The notes under the pieces were generated by a model. That model was not told the DNA's origin. It saw nothing but the letters and a program-made list of their open reading frames with translations, and searched no databases. Positions 16,511-25,509 of a stretch of 64,000 bases of DNA are shown here, piece after piece. Positions within the stretch are counted from its first letter, which is position 1. The number at the start of each line of letters is the position of its first letter. A program made the translations under genes and the position numbers. The DNA is from Novosphingobium marinum. Lineage in GTDB: Bacteria; Pseudomonadota; Alphaproteobacteria; Sphingomonadales; Sphingomonadaceae. The stretch lies in assembly GCF_013408095.1 (NCBI RefSeq), contig NZ_JACBZF010000005.1, positions 124,001-188,000 of the forward strand, given 5' to 3'.

Positions 16511-18202
16511 ATGTCCGAGATGAGTACCCAGACTTTCGGCGAGGCGCGTCCGGCGACTGCGCAAGAGATCGGTGGCGAACCCGGCCTCGGGGAAATCGAC
16601 AATGCCCACGAACCTATCGGCATCGTCACCGAGATCGCGGGCTCCGGCTCCAAGATCGCGCTCGACCTCCAGCGCCTCAACGAGTGCGCCGCGGACCTCG
16701 ACCCCTCGATCGCGCTGGCCGGGCAGGTCGGCAGCCAGGTCAAGGTGCGCGTCGGCAACAACTGGCTTCTCGCCAGCGTCCGGACGCAGCGGCAGGACAA
16801 CGACACGCCCGGCGGCATCGTCGCCTCGGTCGACTTCCTCGGCGAGGGCGACGAGGAGAAGCTGACCGGCCGCATCCACAGCTTCCGTCGCGGCGTCACC
16901 CGCTACCCGATCCCCGGCGCGCTGGTCTATCCGGCGACCAATTCGGACCTGCGCCAGATCTACGCGAGCGACGGGCGCGCCTGCATCCAGGTGGGCAACG
17001 TATATCCCACCAAGGACATCCGCGCCGGCATCTACGTCGACGCATTCCTCGGCAAGCACTTCGCGCTGCTCGGCTCGACCGGTACCGGCAAGTCCACCAG
17101 CGCCGCGCTTATCCTCCACCGCATCTGCGAGGCCGCGCCCGAAGGGCACGTCCTGATGATCGACCCGCACGGCGAGTACAGCGCCGCGTTCCGCAATACC
17201 GGCCTGATCCTCGACGTCTCCAACCTCCAGATGCCGTACTGGCTGATGAACTTCGAGGAGCACTGCGAAGTCTTCCTCACTTCCAGCGGCAACGACCGGC
17301 AGGTCGACGCCGACATCCTCGCCAAGTGCCTCTACCAGGCGCGGATGAAGAACCGGCTGGCAGAGCAGATGGGCAAGATCACCGTCGATGCGCCCATCCC
17401 CTATCTTCTCTCCGACCTCTCGACGATCATCCAGAACGAGATGGGCAAGCTCGACAAGGCCAGCACCTCTGCGCCCTACATGCGGATCAAGAACAAGATC
17501 GACGAGATGAAATCCGACCCGCGCTACCAGTTCATGTTCTCGGGCATGCTGGTGGGCGACACGATGTCCGAATTCCTCGCCAAGATCTTCCGCCTGCCCG
17601 CGCGCGGCAAGCCGATCTCGATCGTCGACGTCTCGGGCGTCCCGTCGGACATCACCTCGACTGTGGTCGCCGTCCTTTCGCGCCTCGTCTTCGACTTCGC
17701 GATCTGGGCGCGCGAGGAGAAGACCCGGCCCGTCCTGCTCGTCTGCGAGGAGGCGCACCGGTACGTGCCGAGCGAAAAGCACGCCGACGATTCCTCGGTT
17801 GGCCGCGTCCTTTCGCGCATCGCCAAGGAGGGCCGCAAGTACGGCATCTCGCTCGGACTCATCACGCAGCGTCCGTCCGACCTTGCCGAAGGCGTGCTTT
17901 CGCAGTGCGGCACGATCATCTCTATGCGCCTGAACAACGATCGCGACCAGGCGTTCGTCAAGGCGGCGATGCCCGAAGGTTCGCGCGGCTTCCTCGATTC
18001 GATCCCGGCGCTGCGCAACCGCGAATGCATCATCTGCGGCGAGGGCGTGTCGATCCCGATCCGCGCGACCTTCGACGACCTGGAGGAATTCAAGCGACCC
18101 GCGTCCGAAGACCCCTCGTTCACGCAGCTGTGGAACGGCGGCGGCGGCGAGGAGGAGATGGTCGTGCGCACCGTCCAGCGCTGGCGCGCCCAGGGCCGCT
18201 GA
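16511..18202 (+). CDS. HerA-like ATPase (DUF87)
   Basis: This 563-residue cytoplasmic P-loop ATPase of the HerA/FtsK superfamily is normally a hexameric DNA motor. Residues 35-135 form a HAS-barrel-like strand domain (PIGIVTEIAGSGSKIAL). Walker A is GSTGTGKST (188-196), Walker B is LLVCEEAH, and GLITQRPSDL is the sensor-type motif. The ATG at 16511 is preferred over the in-frame TTGs at 16490 and 16493; an ATG at 16520 is another option. In archaea and some bacteria HerA works with the NurA nuclease in end resection, and some family members act in anti-phage systems with SIR2 or nuclease partners; no such partner is nearby. It stands alone between TIGR02186 and queE. Confidence 0.87.
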   Translation: MSEMSTQTFGEARPATAQEIGGEPGLGEIDNAHEPIGIVTEIAGSGSKIALDLQRLNECAADLDPSIALAGQVGSQVKVRVGNNWLLASVRTQRQDNDTPGGIVASVDFLGEGDEEKLTGRIHSFRRGVTRYPIPGALVYPATNSDLRQIYASDGRACIQVGNVYPTKDIRAGIYVDAFLGKHFALLGSTGTGKSTSAALILHRICEAAPEGHVLMIDPHGEYSAAFRNTGLILDVSNLQMPYWLMNFEEHCEVFLTSSGNDRQVDADILAKCLYQARMKNRLAEQMGKITVDAPIPYLLSDLSTIIQNEMGKLDKASTSAPYMRIKNKIDEMKSDPRYQFMFSGMLVGDTMSEFLAKIFRLPARGKPISIVDVSGVPSDITSTVVAVLSRLVFDFAIWAREEKTRPVLLVCEEAHRYVPSEKHADDSSVGRVLSRIAKEGRKYGISLGLITQRPSDLAEGVLSQCGTIISMRLNNDRDQAFVKAAMPEGSRGFLDSIPALRNRECIICGEGVSIPIRATFDDLEEFKRPASEDPSFTQLWNGGGGEEEMVVRTVQRWRAQGR

Positions 18203-18248
18203 CAGGGTTTGCGCTCAACCAGCGCGTGCTGAAGGTTTCGCATCGTCG

Positions 18249-18983
18249 TCACGTCCCGCGCGTATCGCCGTAGAGGTGGATGTGCAGCCGGTCGGTGAAG
18301 CGCCAGCCACGCCCCAGCGCCGCCTCTGCCAGCCATGCCGAACGCGCGCGCAGCGTGTCGCTTTCGGTTCCTTCCGGCATCACGAAAAGCCGCTCGCCGG
18401 GAATGGCGTGATCTGACTGAAGTCGTTCGATTTCAGCAAGATCGCTCTGGCTGCTCACCACGAACTTGAAGAACGTGCGCGGCTCTGCCGCCCATCCGGC
18501 AAGTCGTTCGGGCACCAGCGCAAGCTCCGCCGGATTGCCCGAATGCGCCAGCTTGGGGCTGACGTTGTACTGGTGGACCAGCGGGTCGAGCGCGGGGTGC
18601 GGCGCGACCGTCCCGTTGGTCTCGATCTCGACGTGCATGGCCGGGAGCTGACCGACCATCCGGGCAAGCGCTGCGCCCTGCAACAGCGGCTCCCCGCCCG
18701 TAATCACCAGCCGCTCCGGCCCGAGAGCCGCGATCCGCGCCGCCGCGTCCTCCTCGCTCATCGAGACCTGGTTGACGCGCCTGTCGAACGTCGCCGCATC
18801 GCGATGCGGCCGGTTGTCGCCCTCGAAACGCCAGGTGTAGGCGGTGTCGCACCAGGTGCAGGCAAGATTGCAGCGCGACAGCCGGACGAACACCGATGGC
18901 CTGCCGACCGCCGGTCCTTCGCCCTGCAACGAGGCGAAAATCTCCGCCTCGCCCGGCTCGGTCGTGGCCAGTACGAGCGTCAT
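18249..18983 (-). CDS. queE: 7-carboxy-7-deazaguanine synthase
   Basis: QueE is a radical-SAM enzyme that rearranges 6-carboxytetrahydropterin to 7-carboxy-7-deazaguanine on the queuosine pathway. The ATG at 18983 gives 244 residues. It has FASLQGEGP near the N-terminus, the QueE cluster motif CNLACTWC (C38, C42, C45), the SAM-site GGEPLLQ, and ETNGT. The frame continues upstream only through a repeat-bearing intergenic sequence, which is not coding. queC and queD are not in the window. Confidence 0.93.
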   Translation of the reverse strand: MTLVLATTEPGEAEIFASLQGEGPAVGRPSVFVRLSRCNLACTWCDTAYTWRFEGDNRPHRDAATFDRRVNQVSMSEEDAAARIAALGPERLVITGGEPLLQGAALARMVGQLPAMHVEIETNGTVAPHPALDPLVHQYNVSPKLAHSGNPAELALVPERLAGWAAEPRTFFKFVVSSQSDLAEIERLQSDHAIPGERLFVMPEGTESDTLRARSAWLAEAALGRGWRFTDRLHIHLYGDTRGT

Positions 18984-19200
18984 GGACACCCCCGCGAAGT
19001 TGACAAAGGCGACACCCTGTCGCTCTGAAGTTCCGGTTGCAAAGACCTGATCCGTAAGGAAATAATACCACAAGGTGCCGGTTGACACCTTGCTGCTTCG
19101 AAAAACGGGGTGAGGGCGACACGCTTCATGGCGCGACTCTGACACCGCGGGCGACCGTAGGAAAGCGGCGAGTGCCGGAATCCGGCTTCGGCGCGGTAAT

Positions 19201-19227
19201 GGACCCTGAAACGAGTTTAGGGTGACG
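19201..19227 (-). repeat. short interspersed dyad repeat, copy 1
   Basis: Read on the minus strand this is 27 bases starting CGTCACCCTAAACTCG. Its core is an imperfect palindrome, ACCCTGAA...TTTAGGGT, at 19203-19223. It aligns base for base without gaps to the plus-strand copy at 19251 (shared CGTCA, AACT-GTTTCAG and TC), so the two are one family in inverted orientation. When translated it gives TLNSFQG, a false coding signal I know from sphingomonad annotations. Confidence 0.75.
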
Positions 19228-19250
19228 ATTGGCGAGAAAGGGCGACAAGC

Positions 19251-19277
19251 CGTCATGCTGAACTTGTTTCAGCATCT
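19251..19277 (+). repeat. short interspersed dyad repeat, copy 2
   Basis: This 27-base element starts CGTCATGCTGAACTTG with an imperfect palindrome ATGCTGAA...TTCAGCAT at 19255-19275. It is the inverted partner of the copy at 19201-19227, with 23 bases between them, so the pair could fold into one larger structure. Its spurious translation is MLNLFQHL. Confidence 0.75.
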
Positions 19278-19384
19278 GTGTCCCGGTCGCCACATCAACC
19301 CGATTGGCGTGCTCGGGCGTTTGAGATACCAACCCATCCGCGGCCTTTCGTGTAAAGCCTCCTGCTTGGACGAAGAGGCTGCCT

Positions 19385-20560
19385 GTGCGGGAAGGCGACG
19401 GAGTGGAACAAATCATCGAGCACGGGGACTACATGCCGCACGGCATGTGCCTGTTGTGGGAGCCATGGCTCCTGATCCTGTGGGCCGGTTCGGACCTGCT
19501 GATTTTCCTGTCCTATACCGCGATCCCGCTGGCGCTGCTGACCGTGCTGCGCAAGCGCGCTGACGTCCCGCATGTCGGGATCGTCGCCCTTTTCGCCTCG
19601 TTCATCCTGTTTTGCGGCCTTACCCACCTGCTGGGAATCGTGACGCTTTGGTACCCGGTCTATCCGGTGGTGGGCGTGGTCAAGCTCATTACCGGGCTGA
19701 TTTCGGTCACCACCGCTGTCGTGCTGTTCAGGCTTGTTCCCGCTCTTGTCGCCATACCCTCGCGGGACGCGCTGAGGCAGACCAACGACAGGCTTCGGGA
19801 CGAGATCGCGGCGCACGAGGCAACGCTGGCCTCGCTCGAAAGGCTGGTCGAAGAGCGGACCCGCGACCTGAAGTCCGCCAACGCCACGCTGGCGGTGCAG
19901 GCGCGCGAGGCGGTCCATCGCAGTTCCAACCTGCTCGCGGTGGTGACCTCACTCGCGGTCCAGACCGCCAAGGGAGCGCAGCGAACCGAGGAATTCCTCG
20001 ACGCTTTCCTCGCCCGCATCCGGGCGCTCGCCAGCGCGACCAAATCGATCGAGCGGACGAACGATACCTCGATCCGGCTCCGGACAGTCATCGACGAATG
20101 CCTCGGGGTCCTCGAAGGCACCTACGGGCAGCGTTTCTCGCGCGAGGGGCCGGTGATGATGGTCAATCCCGAAGCGGCCCAGCAGATCAGCCTTGCGCTT
20201 CACGAACTGGCGACCAATGCGCAGAAGTACAGCCTGTCTGCGTCGGACGCGGTTCGCATCGACATTTCATGGAGCGTGACCGACGCGGTCTTCGAACTGG
20301 TCTGGCGCGAGCACGGCGGCGGCCGGGCGGCTGCGGACGGCGATGGCGATACGCGCGCCGAGGGTTTCGGCACCAAGCTGCTGACGAGGGTGGTGCCCAC
20401 GATGCTCAAGGGCAGCGCCTCGCGGACGCTGGGCCCGGACGGTCTGACCTACCGGCTCGTCGCTCCGCTGGTCGCCGTCACCGCGAGCGACAATGTCGAC
20501 GATGCCGACCGGCTGGCGGCGCGTATTGTCGACGATACCTTCGGCCTCAGCCCCACCTGA
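19385..20560 (+). CDS. sensor histidine kinase with ethylene-receptor-like membrane domain
   Basis: This 391-residue sensor has three parts. Residues 17-122 hold MPHGMCLLW and three helices. Plant ETR1 residues D25, Y32, P36, I62, C65 and H69 recur here as D37, Y44, P48, I74, C77 and H81, all at a constant offset of 12; in ETR1 these bind the copper/ethylene site. Residues 125-175 form a coiled-coil linker. The kinase core is HWE/HisKA_2-like: H178 in HRSSNLLAVV, the N-box HELATNAQKYS, WREHGGG and GFGTKLL. The usual Lys of HRxKN is Ser here. The start GTG has GAAGAGG six bases upstream; GTG 19403 is an alternative. No response regulator is adjacent. Confidence 0.87.
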   Translation: MREGDGVEQIIEHGDYMPHGMCLLWEPWLLILWAGSDLLIFLSYTAIPLALLTVLRKRADVPHVGIVALFASFILFCGLTHLLGIVTLWYPVYPVVGVVKLITGLISVTTAVVLFRLVPALVAIPSRDALRQTNDRLRDEIAAHEATLASLERLVEERTRDLKSANATLAVQAREAVHRSSNLLAVVTSLAVQTAKGAQRTEEFLDAFLARIRALASATKSIERTNDTSIRLRTVIDECLGVLEGTYGQRFSREGPVMMVNPEAAQQISLALHELATNAQKYSLSASDAVRIDISWSVTDAVFELVWREHGGGRAAADGDGDTRAEGFGTKLLTRVVPTMLKGSASRTLGPDGLTYRLVAPLVAVTASDNVDDADRLAARIVDDTFGLSPT

Positions 20561-20618
20561 CGCGCGGGCGGGGCGGGCGGCACCGATCGCGTCCGGCGCT
20601 GCCCGGCGCGCCGGTCAC

Positions 20619-23459
20619 TCAGCCCAGCCGCGCCAGCGCTGCCTCGAGCCGCCTTGCCTCGGCGGCGTGGTGCTCGTGGTCGGCGCGCGCCTTTTCGACG
20701 GCCTCGGGTTTCGCCTTCTCGACGAACCTGGGGTTTTCCAGACGCCTGGCGAGCGAATCGCGTTCCTTTTGCGAGGTCTGCATGGCCTTCGACAGTCGGG
20801 CCTTCTCGGCCTCGATGTCGATCACGCCTTCGAGCGGGATCTCGATGTCACCACCAATTAAGGGAAAGACAGCTTTGGCGCCATCAGGGACCGGTGGATG
20901 ATTAGGGCGCCCAAATTGTCCACTTAACGGACGGTAGGCTTTGTCTAGTCTCGCAAGTCTTTTGAGTGACCGCTCAACCATTGAAAACGTCAGGTCTCCA
21001 AAATCATCATTCGCAGTAAACCAAGCATTCAATTGTATGCTCGGCGCGATGTTCAATTCAACTCGCGTTGACCGAATGCGCGAAACAGCATCGATTAGCC
21101 AACCTATCTGACTTTTTGCTCCTTGGTCGACTTTGGCACCGGGCTCGGGCCACTTCGCGGTTATCAGGGGATAGCCCGCGCGGTCGCCGAGGGCGCTCCA
21201 CAGTTCCTCGGTGACGAACGGCATGAACGGGTGGAGCATGACGAGGATCTGGTCGAGCACCCAGCCGGCGACGGCGCGCGTCTCATCGTCGACCTGGCCC
21301 TTGATGAGTTCGAGGTACCAGTCGCAGAAGCGGTCCCAGACGAAGTGGTATATGGTGTTGGCGGCGGCATCGAAGCGCAGGTCGGCCATCGCCCTGTCGA
21401 GTTCGGCCAGCGTCTCGACCACTTCGCCGACGATCCACTTGTTGACCGCGTGGGTGGCGGGAGGAGCGGCGATGGTGCTGCTCGCGCCGATGTCGTTCGA
21501 CTGGCAGAAACGCGCCGCGTTCCACAGCTTGGTCGCGAAATTGCGGTATCCCTCGACCCGGCGCTCGTCCATTTTCACGTCGCGGCCCTGGCTCTCCATC
21601 GCCGCCATGAAGAAGCGCAGCGCATCGGCGCCGTACTGGTCGATCAGGCCGAGCGGATCGACGACGTTGCCCTTCGACTTCGACATCTTCTGCCCGTCGG
21701 CCGCGCGCACCAGGCCGTGGAGATAGAGCCGCTTCCACGGCACCTCCTTCATGAAGTGCAGCCCCTGCATCGCCATGCGCGCGTCCCAGAAGAACAGGAT
21801 GTCGAAGCCGGAGATGAGCAGGTCGTTGGGGTAATGCTTCTCGAGGAGCGCGGTGTCGTCGGGCCAGCCGAGCGTCGCGAAGGGCCACAGCGCGGAGGAG
21901 AACCACGTGTCGAGCACGCTGTCGTCGCGGCGCAGCCAGATCTTCTCGGGCGCGCCCTGGTTGTTGAGCGCGTCGACCGTCTGCTTCTCGATCTCGGCCA
22001 TGCCCTCGGTCAGCTCGATCTCGGCGAAGCGGTCGCCGTAGTATTCGCGCGCCTGTGCCAGGATCGCCTCGTCGTCCTCGCCCACGAACACCGGGTTCTG
22101 CGTGTTGTCGGCGAAGTCGAACCACAGGTACTCGCCGTCCCAGCTGGGGCCGTAGGCGGCGGGGATGCGGTGGCCCCACCACAGCTGGCGCGAAACGCAC
22201 CAGGGCTGGATGTTCTCCATCCAGTTGAAGAAGGTCTTCTCCCAGGTCTTGGGCACGATCTCGATGCTGCCGTCGCGCACCGCGGCGAGCGGGGCCTTCG
22301 CAAGTTCCCCGGCATTCGCGTACCACTGGTCGGTCAGCCAGGGTTCGATGACAACGCCGCCGCGGTCGCCGAAGGGAGTCTGGATGACGCGGTCCTCGAT
22401 CTCGCCCAGCAGGCCGAGTTCGTCCATCATCGCGACCACGCGCTTGCGCGCCTCGAACCGGTCGAGACCGACGAGTTCGGCGGGTACGAGCTGGTCCGAG
22501 GTCTGGACGACGCGAGCCTCCGCATCGAGCATGTTGAGCATGTCGGCGGGCGCGATCCCGGCGCGCTTGCCCACGTCGAAGTCGTTGAAATCGTGGCCCG
22601 GCGTGATCTTCACCGCGCCCGACCCGAGCTCGGGATCGGCATGCTCGTCCGCCACGACGGGAATGAGCCGCCCGGTGATCGGGAGCTTCACGTGCTTGCC
22701 GATTACAGCCCTGTAACGCTCGTCGTCGGGATGGACGGCAAGCGCCATGTCGGCCAGCATCGTCTCGGGCCGGGTGGTGGCGACGACGATGTGATCCGCG
22801 CCGCCGGGCAGGGTGACGCCGTCCGCCAGCGGGTAGCGGAAGTGCCAGAACTTGCCCTGCATCTCGCGCGTTTCGACCTCGAGGTCGGAGATCGCGGTCT
22901 TCAGCTTGGGGTCCCAGTTGACCAGCCGCTTGTCGCGGTAGACCAGCCCCTGCCGGTAGAGATCGACGAAGACCTTCACCACCGCCTTCGTGAAGTGCGG
23001 GTCCATGGTGAACTGCTCGCGGCTCCAGTCCATCGAGCAGCCGAGGCGGCGAAGCTGGCGGGTGATGGTGCCACCGCTTTCGTGCTTCCAGTCCCACACC
23101 TTGTCGACGAATTCGTCGCGGGTGTAGTTCGTGCGCTTGTCCTGCCGCTCCTCGAGCTGGCGTTCGACGACCATCTGGGTCGCGATGCCGGCGTGATCGG
23201 TACCCACTACCCACAGCGCATCCTTGCCGCGCATGCGCTCGTAGCGGATCACGATGTCCTGCAGCGTATTGTCGAGCGCGTGCCCGATGTGCAGGCTTCC
23301 GGTAACGTTTGGCGGCGGGTTCACGATGGTGAAGGGGGCCGCATCGGGGCGCTCGGGCCGGAACAGGCCGTTGTCCTCCCAATGGGCGTACCACCTCGCC
23401 TCGATCGCGGCGGGATCGAAAGTCTTGTCGAGCATCGTGCCGGAAGCGTTCGTCGTCAT
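20619..23459 (-). CDS. valS: valyl-tRNA synthetase
   Basis: ValS charges tRNA-Val and edits Thr. The ATG at 23459 gives 946 residues, the normal length; an ATG at 23435 would remove eight more residues. The class I signatures are [16 protein letters not shown] (HIGH) near residue 46 and KMSKSKGN (KMSKS) near residue 545. The C-terminal coiled coil ([14 protein letters not shown]) is typical. The segment coding for the late anticodon-binding domain and linker has sharply lower GC than the rest of the gene, described separately. It converges on the kinase gene and is divergent from the Mla operon. Confidence 0.96.
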   Translation of the reverse strand: MTTNASGTMLDKTFDPAAIEARWYAHWEDNGLFRPERPDAAPFTIVNPPPNVTGSLHIGHALDNTLQDIVIRYERMRGKDALWVVGTDHAGIATQMVVERQLEERQDKRTNYTRDEFVDKVWDWKHESGGTITRQLRRLGCSMDWSREQFTMDPHFTKAVVKVFVDLYRQGLVYRDKRLVNWDPKLKTAISDLEVETREMQGKFWHFRYPLADGVTLPGGADHIVVATTRPETMLADMALAVHPDDERYRAVIGKHVKLPITGRLIPVVADEHADPELGSGAVKITPGHDFNDFDVGKRAGIAPADMLNMLDAEARVVQTSDQLVPAELVGLDRFEARKRVVAMMDELGLLGEIEDRVIQTPFGDRGGVVIEPWLTDQWYANAGELAKAPLAAVRDGSIEIVPKTWEKTFFNWMENIQPWCVSRQLWWGHRIPAAYGPSWDGEYLWFDFADNTQNPVFVGEDDEAILAQAREYYGDRFAEIELTEGMAEIEKQTVDALNNQGAPEKIWLRRDDSVLDTWFSSALWPFATLGWPDDTALLEKHYPNDLLISGFDILFFWDARMAMQGLHFMKEVPWKRLYLHGLVRAADGQKMSKSKGNVVDPLGLIDQYGADALRFFMAAMESQGRDVKMDERRVEGYRNFATKLWNAARFCQSNDIGASSTIAAPPATHAVNKWIVGEVVETLAELDRAMADLRFDAAANTIYHFVWDRFCDWYLELIKGQVDDETRAVAGWVLDQILVMLHPFMPFVTEELWSALGDRAGYPLITAKWPEPGAKVDQGAKSQIGWLIDAVSRIRSTRVELNIAPSIQLNAWFTANDDFGDLTFSMVERSLKRLARLDKAYRPLSGQFGRPNHPPVPDGAKAVFPLIGGDIEIPLEGVIDIEAEKARLSKAMQTSQKERDSLARRLENPRFVEKAKPEAVEKARADHEHHAAEARRLEAALARLG
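20845..21125 (-). other. low-GC patch inside valS
   Basis: Counting by 60-base lines, GC is 57%, 47%, 40% and 48% across 20881-21120, against 67% in the next line and 62% at 20761-20820. The reading frame is intact. Codons here favour A/T third positions (for example ATT, AAT, TCA and AGT) that are rare in the flanks. The protein stretch contains [11 protein letters not shown] and [16 protein letters not shown]. The simplest reading is replacement by recombination with DNA of a lower-GC donor. Confidence 0.75.
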
Positions 23460-23548
23460 GGCGCGGGGCTTTGCCAGCGCGCGCACACGGGTGCAAGCCT
23501 GAGCGCGCACCCGCCGCGATGCACTTGTGCCGCCACCCTTTTTCCGAC

Positions 23549-24682
23549 ATGAACAAAAACGGAATGAGGCAGTGGGCAGATTTTTCGCTCGTCGAAGGCG
23601 AAGGCGGAGGCGAGGGGACGACTCTCGCGATCGAGGGCCCGCTTCGCGTACACGCGATCGGCGATCTCGACCGGCGGCTGGAACAGCTCGATCATCCCTT
23701 TAACCGCGTCGACCTGTCGGGCGTCACCGAGATCGATACGACCGGCGCGTGGCTTGCCTGGCAATTCGCCGAAGACCACGATGCCGAAATCGTCGGAGAA
23801 AGCGAGCAGGCAAGGCGGCTGATCGCGGCGATCAGTTCGGTCGAAGACCGGCCCTACGATCCGCCTCCCGAACCCGGCCCGATCAAGCGCGTGGCCGCCG
23901 AAACGGGGGAAATCGTGGCGGGCTGGGGAACAGGCTTCGTCGCGGTGCTGGGCTTTCTCGGCGCGACTCTGTCCTCTTTCGGCAGCATCATCGCCCATCC
24001 CGGCCGCATGCGCTGGAAGGCGCTGGTGCGCCAGATGCAGCTCGTCGGGGTCAACTCGCTGCCGATCATCGGGCTGATGAGCTTTCTCATCGGCATCGTC
24101 ATCGCGCAGCAGGGCGCGGTGCAGCTCGCCCAGTTCGGGGCGGAAATCTACACGATCAACCTGACCGGGCGGCTCTCGCTGCGCGAACTGGGCATCCTGA
24201 TGACCGCGATCATGGTCGCGGGCCGGTCGGGTTCGGCCTTCGCCGCGCAGATCGGCACGATGAACCTCACCGAGGAAATCGACGCGATGCGCACGATCGG
24301 CGTCTCGCCGATGGAGGCGCTCGTGGTTCCGCGCGTGCTCGCGGCCATGCTGATGATGCCGCTGCTCGGCTTCTATTCGGCGGTTCTGGCGATCATCGGG
24401 GGCGCGTTCATCTCGGCCTTCGCGCTCGACATCCCGTTCTTCACGTTCCTGTCGCGCATTCAGGAAGTGGTGCCCATCCACGACTTGTGGATCGGCCTCA
24501 TCAAGGGACCGGTATTCGGCCTGATCGTCTCGCTGGCGGGCTGCTACCACGGCATGCAGGTGAAGGGTAACGCCGAGGAAGTCGGCCTTCGCACGACCCA
24601 GGCGGTGGTCACCGCGATCTTCACGGTGATCGTGCTCGACGCGTTCTTCGCGATCTTTTTCTCGGAGCTCGGCTGGGAATGA
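23549..24682 (+). CDS. MlaE-family ABC transporter permease with N-terminal STAS-like domain
   Basis: This is the permease of an Mla-type phospholipid transport complex between inner and outer membranes. From the ATG at 23549 the protein is 377 residues. Residues 30-110 form a STAS-like domain ([19 protein letters not shown]), which E. coli encodes separately as MlaB. The MlaE core follows with about six helices and the signature SALAA-type region, here [21 protein letters not shown] (quoted in part: [19 protein letters not shown]). The stop overlaps the next gene's ATG (ATGA). Confidence 0.92.
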   Translation: MNKNGMRQWADFSLVEGEGGGEGTTLAIEGPLRVHAIGDLDRRLEQLDHPFNRVDLSGVTEIDTTGAWLAWQFAEDHDAEIVGESEQARRLIAAISSVEDRPYDPPPEPGPIKRVAAETGEIVAGWGTGFVAVLGFLGATLSSFGSIIAHPGRMRWKALVRQMQLVGVNSLPIIGLMSFLIGIVIAQQGAVQLAQFGAEIYTINLTGRLSLRELGILMTAIMVAGRSGSAFAAQIGTMNLTEEIDAMRTIGVSPMEALVVPRVLAAMLMMPLLGFYSAVLAIIGGAFISAFALDIPFFTFLSRIQEVVPIHDLWIGLIKGPVFGLIVSLAGCYHGMQVKGNAEEVGLRTTQAVVTAIFTVIVLDAFFAIFFSELGWE

Positions 24683-25500
24683 GCGATCCGGTTCCCGAGT
24701 ATCCCATCATCGTCGAAGGACTGGTCAACCGCTTCGGCAGCTTCACGATCCACCAGGATCTCGACCTCAAGGTCCGCCGCGGCGAGATCATCGGCGTCGT
24801 CGGCGGTTCGGGCACGGGCAAGTCGGTGCTGATGCGATCGATCATCGGGCTGCAGATTCCGGCAGAAGGTTCGATCGAGGTGCTCGGCCACTCGATCACC
24901 GAGGCCGAGGACGACGAGGACATCGACATCCGTTCGCGCTGGGGGGTGCTGTTCCAGGGCGGCGCGCTGTTCTCGACGCTGACCGTGGGCGAGAACGTCG
25001 AGGTTCCGCTCAAGCAGTTCTATCCCGAGCTGAGCGACGAGCTGCGGCAGGAGATCGCCCGGTTCAAGGTCCAGCTTTCCGGCCTTCCCGAGGAAGCGGC
25101 CTACAAGTATCCGTCCGAACTTTCGGGCGGCATGAAGAAGCGTGCCGGCCTTGCGCGCGCCTTGGCACTCGATCCCGAGCTGCTCTTCCTCGACGAGCCG
25201 ACCGCCGGCCTCGATCCCATTGGCGCGGCCGCCTTCGACCGGCTCACGAGGGAACTCAAGGAGACGCTGGGACTTACCGTATTCCTGATCACCCACGACC
25301 TCGACACGCTTTACGAGATTTGCGACCGGGTCGCGGTGCTGGCGGACAAGCAGGTCATCGCGGTCGGCACGATCCCGGAACTGCTCGCGACGGACCATCC
25401 GTGGATCCAAGAATACTTCAATGGCCCGCGCGGCCGGAACGCGAAAGATTCGCAGGACCGGGTCAAGGGCATGGACAAGCTGTCCGCCGGGAGTTCATAG
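24679..25500 (+). CDS. MlaF-type ABC transporter ATP-binding protein
   Basis: This 273-residue ATPase powers the Mla-type lipid transporter at the cytoplasmic face. Motifs are Walker A GGSGTGKS (42-49), the Q-loop FQGGALF, the Mla-type signature LSGGMKKRAGLARAL, Walker B LLFLDEPTAGLDP and the switch His in ITHD. Start and stop both abut the neighbours: ATGA overlap upstream, and 9 bases to the MlaD gene downstream. Confidence 0.93.
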   Translation: MSDPVPEYPIIVEGLVNRFGSFTIHQDLDLKVRRGEIIGVVGGSGTGKSVLMRSIIGLQIPAEGSIEVLGHSITEAEDDEDIDIRSRWGVLFQGGALFSTLTVGENVEVPLKQFYPELSDELRQEIARFKVQLSGLPEEAAYKYPSELSGGMKKRAGLARALALDPELLFLDEPTAGLDPIGAAAFDRLTRELKETLGLTVFLITHDLDTLYEICDRVAVLADKQVIAVGTIPELLATDHPWIQEYFNGPRGRNAKDSQDRVKGMDKLSAGSS

Positions 25501-25509
25501 GGTTAGCGA

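Larger units (their letters stand above)
18984..19384. other. intergenic region between queE and the histidine kinase
   Basis: These 400 non-coding bases hold an inverted repeat CAAGGTG (19071-19077) / CACCTTG (19086-19092) next to an AT-rich box (AATAATA, 19062-19068; TATTAT on the minus strand) that could be part of the queE promoter. They also hold a pair of related dyad repeats described separately. I see no RNA gene or riboswitch signature. Confidence 0.6.

Noticed and set aside
16444..18273. 609-residue open frame overlapping the HerA-like gene
   Set aside because: The translation is Arg/Pro-rich low-complexity sequence, a frame shadow of the HerA gene, which has intact Walker motifs.
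18984..19256. N-terminal extension of queE
   Set aside because: The extra codons come from an intergenic repeat (TLNSFQG signature) and the QueE family starts at the ATG at 18983.
21123..23552. 809-residue open frame on the plus strand opposite valS
   Set aside because: It is antisense to a clear valyl-tRNA synthetase with full class I motifs. The long frame is a product of high GC at third codon positions and its translation has no domain.
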